The notes under the pieces are model-generated. The model did not search any database. It was not told the origin of the DNA and worked only from the letters and a program-made list of their open reading frames with translations. Both the position numbers and the translations under genes were made by a program. Of a stretch of 53,693 nt of DNA, positions 34,126 through 41,836 are shown piece after piece. The stretch's first letter is position 1. The number at the start of each line of letters is the position of its first letter. The DNA lies in NCBI GenBank assembly GCA_964632355.1, contig CAZWBW010000006.1, forward strand, positions 1-53,693, given 5' to 3'. Source of the stretch: JALOAP01 sp964632355 (GTDB lineage: Bacteria > Chloroflexota > Dehalococcoidia > Tepidiformales > Tepidiformaceae).

Positions 34126-34641
34126 ATGACCAGCGAAATCCGCATACGGCCGCTCACGCGGGAGGACGTGCCCGCGACGCACAAGTTCATGCGCTTCATC
34201 CTCGACAACGATTACGCGACCGGGTTCCGACCCGAGTGGCACGGGGACATCGAGGACCTGGCGGGTTCGTACATCGAGAACCCGCGCCAGCGGTTGTTCG
34301 TCGCGGACGACCAGGGCCAGGTTGTGGGGACCGCGGCAATTCGCCACCGGTCGCCGCAGAAGTGGTTCCCGGGACGGTACGACCCGGAGCACACGTGCGA
34401 ACTCGGCCGCGTGTTCGTGGCGCCGTCACACCGGAGGCGCGGGCTCGCGCTTCGGCTGGCGGAGATGGCGCGCCGGTGGGCACAGGAGCAGGGCTACCGG
34501 GTGGTTTCGCTGCACACCGAAACCACGAACGGCCCGGCGGTTGCGCTGTGGTCGAAGCTCTGTACGCGGGTCGATCCGGACGGCGAGGGACCGGCGGATA
34601 CCGTGTTCTTCGAACTGCCGATCGACCGGCCGATCGTCTAG
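34126..34641 (+). CDS. GNAT family N-acetyltransferase
   Basis: This is a 171-residue single-domain GNAT. The acetyl-CoA signature is LGRVFVAPSHRRRGLALRLAEMARRWA (about 88-114), and the last strands are VVSLHTETTNGPAVALWSKL. The substrate is unknown. GGAGG lies seven bases upstream of the ATG. The end overlaps the convergent helicase-loader gene by four bases, leaving no room for a terminator. Confidence 0.85.
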   Translation: MTSEIRIRPLTREDVPATHKFMRFILDNDYATGFRPEWHGDIEDLAGSYIENPRQRLFVADDQGQVVGTAAIRHRSPQKWFPGRYDPEHTCELGRVFVAPSHRRRGLALRLAEMARRWAQEQGYRVVSLHTETTNGPAVALWSKLCTRVDPDGEGPADTVFFELPIDRPIV

Positions 34642-36035
34642 CGGCGGCGAGGCGCACCGGGCCGCGGCTCGAGCGCACGGCCAAGCCGGTAGTGGGGCGC
34701 GAGGATGCGCACGACCGAGCCTGCCCGCGGATCGACGATGCGCGCAACAATCCGCGGGTGCGCGGCGCGGAGTTCGTCGTCGGTGCGGTCGGTGGTGACG
34801 ACCGTCGGCAGGCCGGCGACGGTGCGGTAGTTGACGATCTGGTAGAGCTTCTCCTGCGCCCACGGCGATGAGGCGTGCGCGCCGAGGTCGTCGAGGATAA
34901 GCAGGCCGCTGTTGCGAACCTGTTCGAACAGTTCGTCGTAGCCGACGTCGCGGCCGGGGGCGAATGACGCGCGGAGGTGATCGAGCAGGTCGGGGACGAC
35001 CGCGAAGAAGACATCGCCGCCGTTGGCGAGGACCCGGTTGGCAATCGCGGCGGCGAGGTGGGTCTTCCCGCAGCCATTCGTTCCTTGCAGGAGGAGCCAG
35101 CCGTTCGGATGCTCCGCGTAATCGCGCGCCGTGCGGAACGCGGCTTCGAGCGACTCGCGCTCTTCGGGCAGCAGGCCGGCGCCGCGGAGGTCGAAGTCCC
35201 GGAACTGCATCTCGGCGAGGCGCTCGCGGGACATGCCACCGACCTGCCGGAATTGGCCGCCTGTGCCGCTCCCGACCGCCACGACCTTCGACAGCCGTTC
35301 GTCGGTCAAGCGCGTGGCAATCCGGTCTTCGAGCGAGCGCGGCGACGCCGAGCACGTGAACACGGTCGGGAGTTCGGCGTTGTAGCGGTGGTTCAGGATC
35401 TGGAACAGCTTCTCCTTCGACCACGGCGTGCCCGCGACGGCGTCGATGTCGTCGAGCAGCAGGAGGGGAGTGGATTTCACCTGTTCGAAGAGCTGGTCGA
35501 AGGTGGCCTCCTCGTCCTCGGCGTTGTAGCTGGCGCGAAGGTGGTCGAGGAGGTCGGGCACAACCATGAACACGGCAGGGCGGCCCAGTTCGATGCGCCG
35601 GTTCGCAATGGCCGCGGCGAGGTGCGTCTTCCCGGTGCCGCTCGCCCCGGTGAACACGAGCCAGCCGGTGGGTGATTCGGCGTACGCCTGCGCCGCTTCG
35701 AGCGCCTCGCGGAAGGAGGGGGATTGGCCATCCCGCCCGGCAGGGTCGAGCGAGGCGAAGGTGAAGCGCGTCAGGGAGCCGAGATTGCTCAGGCGCTCGA
35801 GGCGGCTGCGCCGGGTATCGGGCGATTCGGCGAGGGCGCAGTCGCAGGGTTCAGCCCGGCCGAACATGGGGTCGTCGAGCGCGCGCTGACGGCGCACAAA
35901 GCCAGCGCCGCGGCAGATCGGGCAGACGCCTTCCTCCTCCTCGGGGAGGTCATCGTTGGCCGGTAACGCCTCCGAGGGCCCCACCGAGGTAACGGCGCTT
36001 CCTCTCTTCGAAAGAATCTCGTCCAGACGCTTCAT
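34638..36035 (-). CDS. Tandem-duplicated DnaC/DnaI-like helicase-loader ATPase
   Basis: This 465-residue protein carries two complete DnaC/IstB-like AAA+ modules in one chain. The first has Walker A GASGTGKTHL (130-139) and Walker B LLLLDDIDA (about 191-199). The second has GTNGCGKTHL (318-327) and GLLILDDLGA (about 377-386). Between them the copies share near-identical blocks such as VPDLLDHLRAS (159-169 and 347-357). An N-terminal metal-binding motif (Cys38, Cys41, Cys64, Cys66) resembles DnaI. Known single-module relatives load the DnaB helicase on DNA. It starts at ATG 36035, overlapping the DnaD-like gene by 86 bases, in an operon rplI-dnaB-dnaD-like-loader. An ancient intragenic duplication is the best explanation. 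Confidence 0.85.
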   Translation of the reverse strand: MKRLDEILSKRGSAVTSVGPSEALPANDDLPEEEEGVCPICRGAGFVRRQRALDDPMFGRAEPCDCALAESPDTRRSRLERLSNLGSLTRFTFASLDPAGRDGQSPSFREALEAAQAYAESPTGWLVFTGASGTGKTHLAAAIANRRIELGRPAVFMVVPDLLDHLRASYNAEDEEATFDQLFEQVKSTPLLLLDDIDAVAGTPWSKEKLFQILNHRYNAELPTVFTCSASPRSLEDRIATRLTDERLSKVVAVGSGTGGQFRQVGGMSRERLAEMQFRDFDLRGAGLLPEERESLEAAFRTARDYAEHPNGWLLLQGTNGCGKTHLAAAIANRVLANGGDVFFAVVPDLLDHLRASFAPGRDVGYDELFEQVRNSGLLILDDLGAHASSPWAQEKLYQIVNYRTVAGLPTVVTTDRTDDELRAAHPRIVARIVDPRAGSVVRILAPHYRLGRALEPRPGAPRRR

Positions 36036-36666
36036 AGCCACGGCCCTCCTGGGCCCAGTTCTGCAGGATACGTTCGATGTAGCGCCAGTTGCGGCGATTG
36101 CGCTCTGCTGCCTCGCGGAATGCTTCCTCGATCCATTCCGGCGGATACTCCTCGGCGGCGGCGAGCAGGCGCTCGCCGACCAGCGGCGTGACAGTTCCGA
36201 CGTTCTCTTCGTAGAGGCGGAAGATGCTGGGGCGCTGCTCGGTTTCGACGGGCAGTGCCACCGACTGCGGGCGGAGTTGGAGTTCGCCGGCGCGCGCACG
36301 GGCCACGGCCCGCCGGGAGCCGGGGTTGTTCACGAAGTAGAGCGTTTCGTCGCGGCCCTGGCCGGCCACCCGCACGGCGAGCAGGGCACCGAGTTCGCGG
36401 CAACGTTCAAGCCCGCGTTCGAGACCAGCACGGCCGCCGCCGATAGCGTCAAACGAAGCTCGGGCCGGCCCGATCTGCCACACCTGTTCGGCGGTGACGA
36501 AGCGTGCTTCGCCGCGCTGCTCCTGTACGAGGCGCGAGACCCAGAGGAACGCCAGCAGGTCGCCCGGCTCCTTGAGCTTCGGAAGAACCTCGGTGAAGAA
36601 CGGGTTCGGCAGGGCCGTTCCCTTGCTGACACCGGGGAAGCCGGAGAAGCGGTCGGAGCTGGTCAT
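35950..36666 (-). CDS. DnaD-like replication protein
   Basis: This is a 238-residue protein with a C-terminal DnaD/DnaB2 domain, recognised by IFRLYEENVGTVTPLVGERLLAAAEEYPPEWIEEAF followed by REAAERNRRNWRYIERILQNWAQEG (about 150-210). The N-terminal part (GTALPNPFFTEVLPKLKEPGDLLAFLWVSRLV, TAEQVWQIG) is like the winged-helix DDBH1 domain of DnaD. In Bacillus such proteins remodel DNA and recruit the helicase loader. ATG 36666 overlaps the dnaB stop (ATGA); longer upstream frames lie inside dnaB. The gene sits between helicase and loader, which fits that role. Confidence 0.82.
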   Translation of the reverse strand: MTSSDRFSGFPGVSKGTALPNPFFTEVLPKLKEPGDLLAFLWVSRLVQEQRGEARFVTAEQVWQIGPARASFDAIGGGRAGLERGLERCRELGALLAVRVAGQGRDETLYFVNNPGSRRAVARARAGELQLRPQSVALPVETEQRPSIFRLYEENVGTVTPLVGERLLAAAEEYPPEWIEEAFREAAERNRRNWRYIERILQNWAQEGRGYEASGRDSFEERKRRYLGGALGGVTGQR

Positions 36667-38051
36667 AGCGGCGGCTCGTCGGTTCGCAGCACCCAGTCCT
36701 CGAATTTCGCCAGGCGCTCGCGGAAGCGGAGTTCGACGACACCCGTGGGGCCGTTGCGGTGCTTCGCGACATGGACCTGTGCGACACCTTTGGGATAGGT
36801 GCTCTCGGGGAGCTCGGGGTGCTGTGCGGCCCACTGCTCCGGGGTTATGTAGAGCTCCTCGCGGCTCAGGAACATGACCACGTCGGCGTCCTGCTCGATA
36901 GAGCCGGAGTCGCGGAGGTCGGACAGCATCGGGATTCGCGGGTGGCGGTTCTCGATGGCGCGGGAGAGCTGCGCGAGCGCGATAACCGGGACGTCGAGTT
37001 CGCGGGCGAGGCCCTTGAGGGTCCGGGAGATGTGACTGATCTCCTGCACGCGGTTCTCGCGGCTTGAGCCAGACTCGCCCTGCATGAGCTGGAGGTAATC
37101 GATGATGATAAGGTCGAGGCCGCGTTCGCCGGCGAGTCGGCGGGCTTTTGCGCGCAGCTGGGGCGCTGTCAGCACCGGTGTGTCGTCGAACCAGATGTTG
37201 GCTTCGGAGAGGACACCGGACGCGCGGATGATGCGGCGTTCTTCGAGTTCGGTCTGCTGGCCGAGGCGCAGCCGCGTGGAATCGACGCCAGATTCGGCGG
37301 AGAGCAGGCGCACCGCCAGCTGTTCCGCCGACATTTCGAGCGAAAAGAACGCGACGTTCGCGCCCTGGTTAATCGCGGCGTTGCGGGCGATGCCGAGCGC
37401 GAAGCTGGACTTCCCGACACTGGGCCGGGCGCCGACGATGACCAGGTCGGAGCGCTTGAGGCCGCCGAGCAGCGTGTCGAGGTCGCTATAGCCGGTCTGG
37501 ATCGCGGCCATCTCGCGGTGCTCGGCGGTTTCGGCATCGACGTCGAGGTAGGCCTGGAGCAGCTGGCTAATGTGGACGAAGTCGCGGAAGTTTTCGCCGC
37601 CGCGGAGGCGATGCAGGAGCTCTTCCGCGCGAGAGAACACGGATTCGATCTCGGGCGGGGCCTCGTAGGCCATCTGCATGATGCCCGTGGCGGCGTGGAT
37701 GAGCCCGCGATAGGTGGCGTCGCGTTTGACGATGCGGGCGTAGAAGGCCACGCCGATGCTCGTCGGCAGACGCCGGATGATCTCGGCGAGGTAAGTCTGG
37801 CCGCCGACTTCTTCGAGTTGGCCGCGGCGGGCGAGCTCGTGCGCGACGGTGATCTGGTTGATTGCCTCGTCCCGCTCCCAGAGAGCGAGGCAGGCCTCGT
37901 AGATCCAGCCGTTCTTCTCACGGAAGAAGTCGCTGCCCTTGAGGATGGGCGCGACCTGGTAGATGGCCTCGGGGTCGACGAGGAGCGCGGCGATTACGGC
38001 CTCTTCGGCCTCGATGTCGTGGGGTGGGAGGCGTTCGAGTGCGAGCGTCAT
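36663..38051 (-). CDS. dnaB: Replicative DNA helicase
   Basis: This is the hexameric replicative helicase, 462 residues. The N-terminal domain contains PPHDIEAEEAVIAALLVDPEA and the RecA-like domain has Walker A GARPSVGKSSFALGIA (about 208-223). The core goes on with VAFFSLEMSAEQLAVRLL, Walker B LDLIIIDYLQLMQG, ISRTLKGLARELDVPVIALAQLSRAIE and SDLRDSGSIEQDADVVMFL. The C-terminus ends VAKHRNGPTGVVELRF. No intein is present. There is no ribosome site just before the ATG; instead CCTCCTTTCGC precedes it, and the matching GAAAGGAGG lies about 57 bases upstream as the other arm of an inverted repeat. Confidence 0.97.
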   Translation of the reverse strand: MTLALERLPPHDIEAEEAVIAALLVDPEAIYQVAPILKGSDFFREKNGWIYEACLALWERDEAINQITVAHELARRGQLEEVGGQTYLAEIIRRLPTSIGVAFYARIVKRDATYRGLIHAATGIMQMAYEAPPEIESVFSRAEELLHRLRGGENFRDFVHISQLLQAYLDVDAETAEHREMAAIQTGYSDLDTLLGGLKRSDLVIVGARPSVGKSSFALGIARNAAINQGANVAFFSLEMSAEQLAVRLLSAESGVDSTRLRLGQQTELEERRIIRASGVLSEANIWFDDTPVLTAPQLRAKARRLAGERGLDLIIIDYLQLMQGESGSSRENRVQEISHISRTLKGLARELDVPVIALAQLSRAIENRHPRIPMLSDLRDSGSIEQDADVVMFLSREELYITPEQWAAQHPELPESTYPKGVAQVHVAKHRNGPTGVVELRFRERLAKFEDWVLRTDEPPL

Positions 38052-38123
38052 GCGAAAGGAGGGACCGAGCCGGCACAGGCGGTAACGCCAAGACGGAATG
38101 CGGTCCGGGTCACCTCCTTTCGC
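38052..38123 (-). promoter_or_regulatory. Inverted repeat sequestering a Shine-Dalgarno before dnaB
   Basis: On the minus strand GCGAAAGGAGGTGACC (38123-38108) is complementary, with one bulge, to GGTCCCTCCTTTCGC (38066-38052), which touches the dnaB ATG. The 41-base loop contains a second small hairpin (GGCG-TTAC-CGCC). The 5' arm is a perfect anti-16S match. A possible non-canonical ATT start in frame with dnaB occurs about ten bases after it. There is no U tract, so it is not a normal terminator. Confidence 0.6.
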
Positions 38124-38130
38124 TCAGGAT

Positions 38131-38736
38131 TCAGGCCTGTTCTTCGGCGTCGGCGTCGCCGCTGTTCGCTTCAGCGGTCGCCTGTTCGCGCTGGCCCTGC
38201 TGGTAGGCCGCGACGCGCGCAGCTTTCTCCTCGGCTTCCCGCTGGGCGGAGCGCTCGGCTTCGAGCCGTTCGACGATGGGCTTCGACGCCTCGTCGGGCA
38301 CGACCTCGACGGTGATCGGGACGGAGACATTCCGGGTGAACTTGATGGTGACTTCGCGGGAGCCGAGCTCGCGAATGGGCTCGGGGAGCAGGACCATGTG
38401 CGACTCGATGTCGAGCTGCTTGTCCTCGTTGATCTTGTCGGCGATGTCACGATTGGTGACGGAGCCGAAGAGGCGGCCGGTTTCGCCGACGCGAGCTTCA
38501 ACAGTGACGGTGTAGCCTTCGAGGACCTCGACCTTGGTCCGGGCTTCGGCGTCGAGCTTCTCCTGGCGGCGTGCTTCCTTCTCGGCGAGGGAGGTAGCGC
38601 GCTGGATGTTCTCCTTCGTGGCAGGGCCAGCGAGGTTGCGCGGCAGGAGATAATTGCGCGCGAAGCCGTTGCGCACGTCCTTGATTTCGCCGACCTGCGC
38701 AGTGCCTTCAACGTCTTCGAAAAAGACGACCTTCAT
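38131..38736 (-). CDS. rplI: 50S ribosomal protein L9
   Basis: This is L9, 201 residues, longer than the usual 150 because of a charged C-terminal extension (about 150-201) rich in Ala, Glu and Gln. The N-terminal rRNA-binding domain reads MKVVFFEDVEGTAQVGEIKDV and NGFARNYLLPRNLA, and the C-terminal domain includes RLFGSVTNRDIADKIN and PEPIRELGSREVTIKFTRNVSV. The ATG at 38736 has GAGGTCC upstream. It is the first gene of the rplI-dnaB-DnaD-loader operon; rpsF, ssb and rpsR, often upstream, are absent here. Confidence 0.95.
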   Translation of the reverse strand: MKVVFFEDVEGTAQVGEIKDVRNGFARNYLLPRNLAGPATKENIQRATSLAEKEARRQEKLDAEARTKVEVLEGYTVTVEARVGETGRLFGSVTNRDIADKINEDKQLDIESHMVLLPEPIRELGSREVTIKFTRNVSVPITVEVVPDEASKPIVERLEAERSAQREAEEKAARVAAYQQGQREQATAEANSGDADAEEQA

Positions 38737-38896
38737 TCCGGGACCTCGATGTGTTCGGGATGTGCCCGCGCGCTGTACGCGGGAGGGCGACCCCCGGGCC
38801 GGGCCCGGAGCGCACCGTAGAACACTCATCGTAGCCGCTCAACGCGTTATGGTCGCGTGGCGCGGATCTTTCGGCTCGGAGGCCGATTATGACCAT

Positions 38897-38910
38897 AGAA
38901 CTATCGTTCT
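38897..38910. promoter_or_regulatory. LexA-like palindrome AGAAC-TATC-GTTCT
   Basis: The site fits the Gram-positive type SOS box GAAC-N4-GTTC, with symmetry extending to TAGAAC/GTTCTA (38896-38911). It lies in the 284-base region between rplI (minus) and an SDR gene (plus), 161 bases from the rplI start and 111 from the SDR start. Confidence 0.5.
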
Positions 38911-39020
38911 AGCGCGTCAATTGCTGGGCGTGCGATGCCCTACCGCTCGCGTGAGCGTATGATTTCGGCTGCCGGGTGCCTCAGGTCATCCGGGCGAGGC
39001 AAACGAAGAGGAGTTGTGTA

Positions 39021-39923
39021 GTGGGATCGCTTGATGGACGCGTTTGCGTCGTGACTGGCGCCGGCCGCGGCATCGGTGCGGCTGTCGCCAAGATGCTTGC
39101 TTCGGAAGGCGCCGCGGTTGTAGTGAACGACCTCGGTGTCGCCGTCGACGGCACGATGCCGGACAACACGCCGGCGCAGACCGTGGTCAACGAAATCAAG
39201 GCGGCGGGCGGCACCGCAGTCGCGAACTACGACAACGTGGCCGACCACGAGGCCGCGGAAAACATCATCCGGACGGCGTTGAACGAGTACGGCCGACTCG
39301 ACGTGCTGGTGAATGTCGCCGGCATTCTCCGCGACCGGATGATCTTCAACATGTCGGAGGAGGACTGGGACGCGGTCATCAACGTCCACCTTAAGGGGAC
39401 GTTCAACACGACCAAGTTCGCCTCCATTTACTGGCGGCAGGCTCGCGAAGGGAACTACCGGCTGATCAACTTCACGTCGGTGTCGGGTCTCTTCGGCGCG
39501 CCGGGCCAGCCCAACTACGCGGCGGCGAAGATGGGCATCGTCGGTCTGACGTGGTCGTGCGCGAACGCGCTGCATCGCTACGGTGTGACGGCGAACGCGA
39601 TTTCGCCCGCGGCGGCGACCCGGATGATCGCAACCATCCCCGGCGCCGAAGTTCGGGAGGACGACCCGGAGCGCTCGCCGAACAACATTGCCGTGCCAGT
39701 AACGTACATCGCGAGCAAGGAGTCGGGCTGGCTGAACGGTTGGGTCATCGGTGCGCAGGGCTACACGCTCTCGCTGATGAGCAACCCCGAAACGATCTGC
39801 CAGCTCATCCGCACCGAGCCGTGGACGGTCGAGACCGCGGGCGAGGCGATGGAGAAGGCGTTCAAGCCGCTGGCGCAGAGCGGCACGATGTACCAGCGGC
39901 GGCAGCAGGCCTCCCAGGGCTAG
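39021..39923 (+). CDS. Short-chain dehydrogenase with C-terminal extension
   Basis: This is a 300-residue SDR. The cofactor motif is TGAGRGIGAAVA (about 11-22), with NVAG and the catalytic Ser in NFTSVSG, Tyr and Lys in PNYAAAKMGIVG. The insertion GVAVDGTMPDNTPAQTVV and the extra 50 C-terminal residues resemble the dehydrogenase part of peroxisomal MFE-2 (3-hydroxyacyl-CoA dehydrogenase) proteins. A role in fatty acyl-CoA oxidation is likely but not proven. GTG 39021 has AGAGGAG seven bases upstream. Confidence 0.85.
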   Translation: MGSLDGRVCVVTGAGRGIGAAVAKMLASEGAAVVVNDLGVAVDGTMPDNTPAQTVVNEIKAAGGTAVANYDNVADHEAAENIIRTALNEYGRLDVLVNVAGILRDRMIFNMSEEDWDAVINVHLKGTFNTTKFASIYWRQAREGNYRLINFTSVSGLFGAPGQPNYAAAKMGIVGLTWSCANALHRYGVTANAISPAAATRMIATIPGAEVREDDPERSPNNIAVPVTYIASKESGWLNGWVIGAQGYTLSLMSNPETICQLIRTEPWTVETAGEAMEKAFKPLAQSGTMYQRRQQASQG

Positions 39924-39945
39924 AGGGCCGGTTCGCCCACACAAC

Positions 39946-39980
39946 AACGAAGCCCCGTTCGATTCGAACGGGGCTTCGTT
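39946..39980. terminator. Bidirectional terminator
   Basis: AACGAAGCCCCGTTCGA pairs with the following TTCGAACGGGGCTTCGTT to give a long perfect hairpin. It separates the plus-strand SDR and the minus-strand secreted-protein gene. Confidence 0.9.
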
Positions 39981-39995
39981 CATATCGGGCTGGCG

Positions 39996-40505
39996 TTACC
40001 GCGTGACCTGGAAGGTGGCCGCGCGGTCGTTCCAGTGGTAGAGCTGCCCCCAACCGGGCGAGAAGATGCCGATCTTCACGGTGTAGGTGCCGGTGCGAGC
40101 GTTCGATGGCACGCGCCACGAGAGGGTGACGGTGCTGTTCGTGTTCGCACTGAAGGAGCGGTTGTCGAAGAACTGCTGGTGAACCTTGCGGCCCGCAGAG
40201 TCGTACACCTCGACGTCGAGTAGCGCCCGCGTGGAGACGTTAGCGCGCGCCGTGACGGTGATGCGTTCGGTGCCGCCGAGGCGAACCGTGCTCGGCGAGA
40301 CGGAGGCCGAGGTGGTCCAGTTCGTGGTCACTGGCGTGGTCGCGGTCGGGGTCGGCGTGGCTGTCCTCGCCGGGGTTGGTGTGGCCGTCTTCGTCGGGGT
40401 TGGCGTGGCGGTGTTCGTGCGTGCGGGCGTGGCCGTCTTCGTTGGTGTCGAAGTCGGCGGGGCAGGCGTGTTGGTCGGCGAGGGCTGCGAGCCTGCTGCC
40501 GGGAG
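39996..40505 (-). other. In-frame C-terminal extension beyond an amber stop: Thr/Pro linker plus beta-sandwich domain
   Basis: This stretch continues the reading frame of the secreted protein gene after its TAG (40506-40508) to a TAA at 39996. It encodes a linker rich in Thr-Pro units (TPTPTKTATPTPARTATPT) of about 60 residues and then about 110 residues of an all-beta domain (LGGTERITVTARANVSTRALLDVEV, SWRVPSNARTGTYTVKIGIF, GQLYHWNDRAATFQV). The domain resembles Ig-like or carbohydrate-binding modules attached to bacterial glycosidases. There is no ribosome site for independent expression, so it is either readthrough product or the lost end of the gene. Confidence 0.65.
40332..40475 (-). repeat. 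Low-complexity Thr/Pro-coding repeat
   Basis: Degenerate units encode (T-P-T-P-x-x-T-A) on the minus strand (plus strand GGCGTGGCCGTCTTCG-like units). They form a protein linker, not a CRISPR or tandem DNA element with exact spacing. Confidence 0.7.
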
Positions 40506-41768
40506 CTACATCGCGCCGGCGGCGTAGTACTCCTTCGCCTTTTGGCGGAAGAAGCCGCCGTCGTCGTCGGCGCTGAGGCTGGTGAGGGTGTTGCCGTTGA
40601 TGGGGCTCGGGTTCGTGACCCCGTCGCGCATGCAGTCGGACGCGCAGGTCGCGCCACTTGCGCCGGCTCCGAACAGGAAGGCGACGACGCCCGAGTTCAT
40701 GTAGGTCGTGAGGTTGGCACGGGAGGCGTCGTCGAGGAACCACTCGACGCGGTTGTCCTGGTAGTGGCCCCAGGTGTTGTTCATGGCGCGCATCTTCGTG
40801 TTGCCGAGCGGGATCTGCCAGAGGACGATGCGCTTGCCGCTCACCTCGGTGAACTTGCCGAGGAAGCGGGCGAACCGGGCGAAATCACCGGCGTCCCACC
40901 ACGAGGCGCCGCCGTCGCCGTACACGTATTGCTTGAAGGCGGCGTCGCGGTCGCTGAACTCGGCGAAGGCGATGTCGAAGTTGGCGCGCAGGGAGTTGTA
41001 GAAGTTGCCGGCGCGCGTTGCGAGCTGGTCGACCTGCGAGTTCGAGGGGTCGGAGTACTGGATATCGACCCCGGTGCCCCAGACGCTCATGTGGTAGCCA
41101 AGGCGCACGTTCGGGGCATAGCGATCTCGCAGGCGAACGATGCCCTGTGCGAGGCCGGCGGCGTTATCGGGGAGGCCGGCGAGTTCGCTCAGACCGGTCG
41201 CTGCCACCTTCGCGGGAATCCTGGACGCATCATCGGAGCCGTTGGCCCGCTGCTGGAGGTAGCCCCAGAGGTCGGGCTCGACATGCAGGACGGTGAACGC
41301 GTTCGTTGCCCCGGCCTTCTGGAAGAAGAGCTTCAGGTCGTTGAAGTACGCCCGCATCGTCGTGGTGTTCTGCAGGTTGTTGTAAACACCATCGGACTCG
41401 CCCTGGGAGTTGCCAGGGGCGGACTGGCGAATCTGGTAGTAGGTGAAGACGGGAGTGATGCCATTCGCGACAGAGTCTTCGATGTAGTAGCGGACGCAGT
41501 CGCCGTTCGCGTTCCAGGTGGCCCATCCGCCACCGGTGTTCACACCACCGGCGAGGTACTGGTAGCGGAAGCCGAAGGGGGCGGTGTTCCTGAGCGCCCG
41601 TGCGCCACCCGGGGCGTCGGACAGGCCGAGCTGAAGGGTCGATGGCCAGCCCTGTGGCAGCGGCGGCAACGATGCCGCGCTGGCATCGCCATTGGGAGTG
41701 GCGATGAGCACTACGCTGAGGACCAGGGCCAACAGGCCGCCACCAAGGGCAGCGAGCCGACGTGACAT
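40506..41768 (-). CDS. Secreted TIM-barrel-like protein, possible glycosidase
   Basis: This is a 420-residue exported protein. It has a signal peptide (RRLAALGGGLLALVLSVVLIA, cleavage after DASA), then a domain with WATWNANGDCVRYYIEDSVANGITPVFTYYQI, TVLHVEPDLWGYLQQ, RLGYHMSVWGTG, FAEFSDRD and IVLWQIPLGNTKM. This pattern is like a barrel with acidic residues at strand ends (Glu in HVEPD, Glu/Asp in AEFSDRD). I cannot place it in a named GH family. The ATG at 41768 has GGAGG upstream. The TAG at 40506 stands exactly before a Pro/Thr linker and a beta domain in the same frame. Confidence 0.75.
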   Translation of the reverse strand: MSRRLAALGGGLLALVLSVVLIATPNGDASAASLPPLPQGWPSTLQLGLSDAPGGARALRNTAPFGFRYQYLAGGVNTGGGWATWNANGDCVRYYIEDSVANGITPVFTYYQIRQSAPGNSQGESDGVYNNLQNTTTMRAYFNDLKLFFQKAGATNAFTVLHVEPDLWGYLQQRANGSDDASRIPAKVAATGLSELAGLPDNAAGLAQGIVRLRDRYAPNVRLGYHMSVWGTGVDIQYSDPSNSQVDQLATRAGNFYNSLRANFDIAFAEFSDRDAAFKQYVYGDGGASWWDAGDFARFARFLGKFTEVSGKRIVLWQIPLGNTKMRAMNNTWGHYQDNRVEWFLDDASRANLTTYMNSGVVAFLFGAGASGATCASDCMRDGVTNPSPINGNTLTSLSADDDGGFFRQKAKEYYAAGAM

Positions 41769-41836
41769 TGTGGCCTCCAAAAGAGTCAGGATTGCTGGCT
41801 CCCGTTGTCGCACGTGCGTTCGTACATGGGCCTAAA

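Noticed and set aside
40332..40475. Repeats resembling a short array
   Set aside because: The units are degenerate, without equal spacers, and encode a Thr/Pro linker; this is not a CRISPR.
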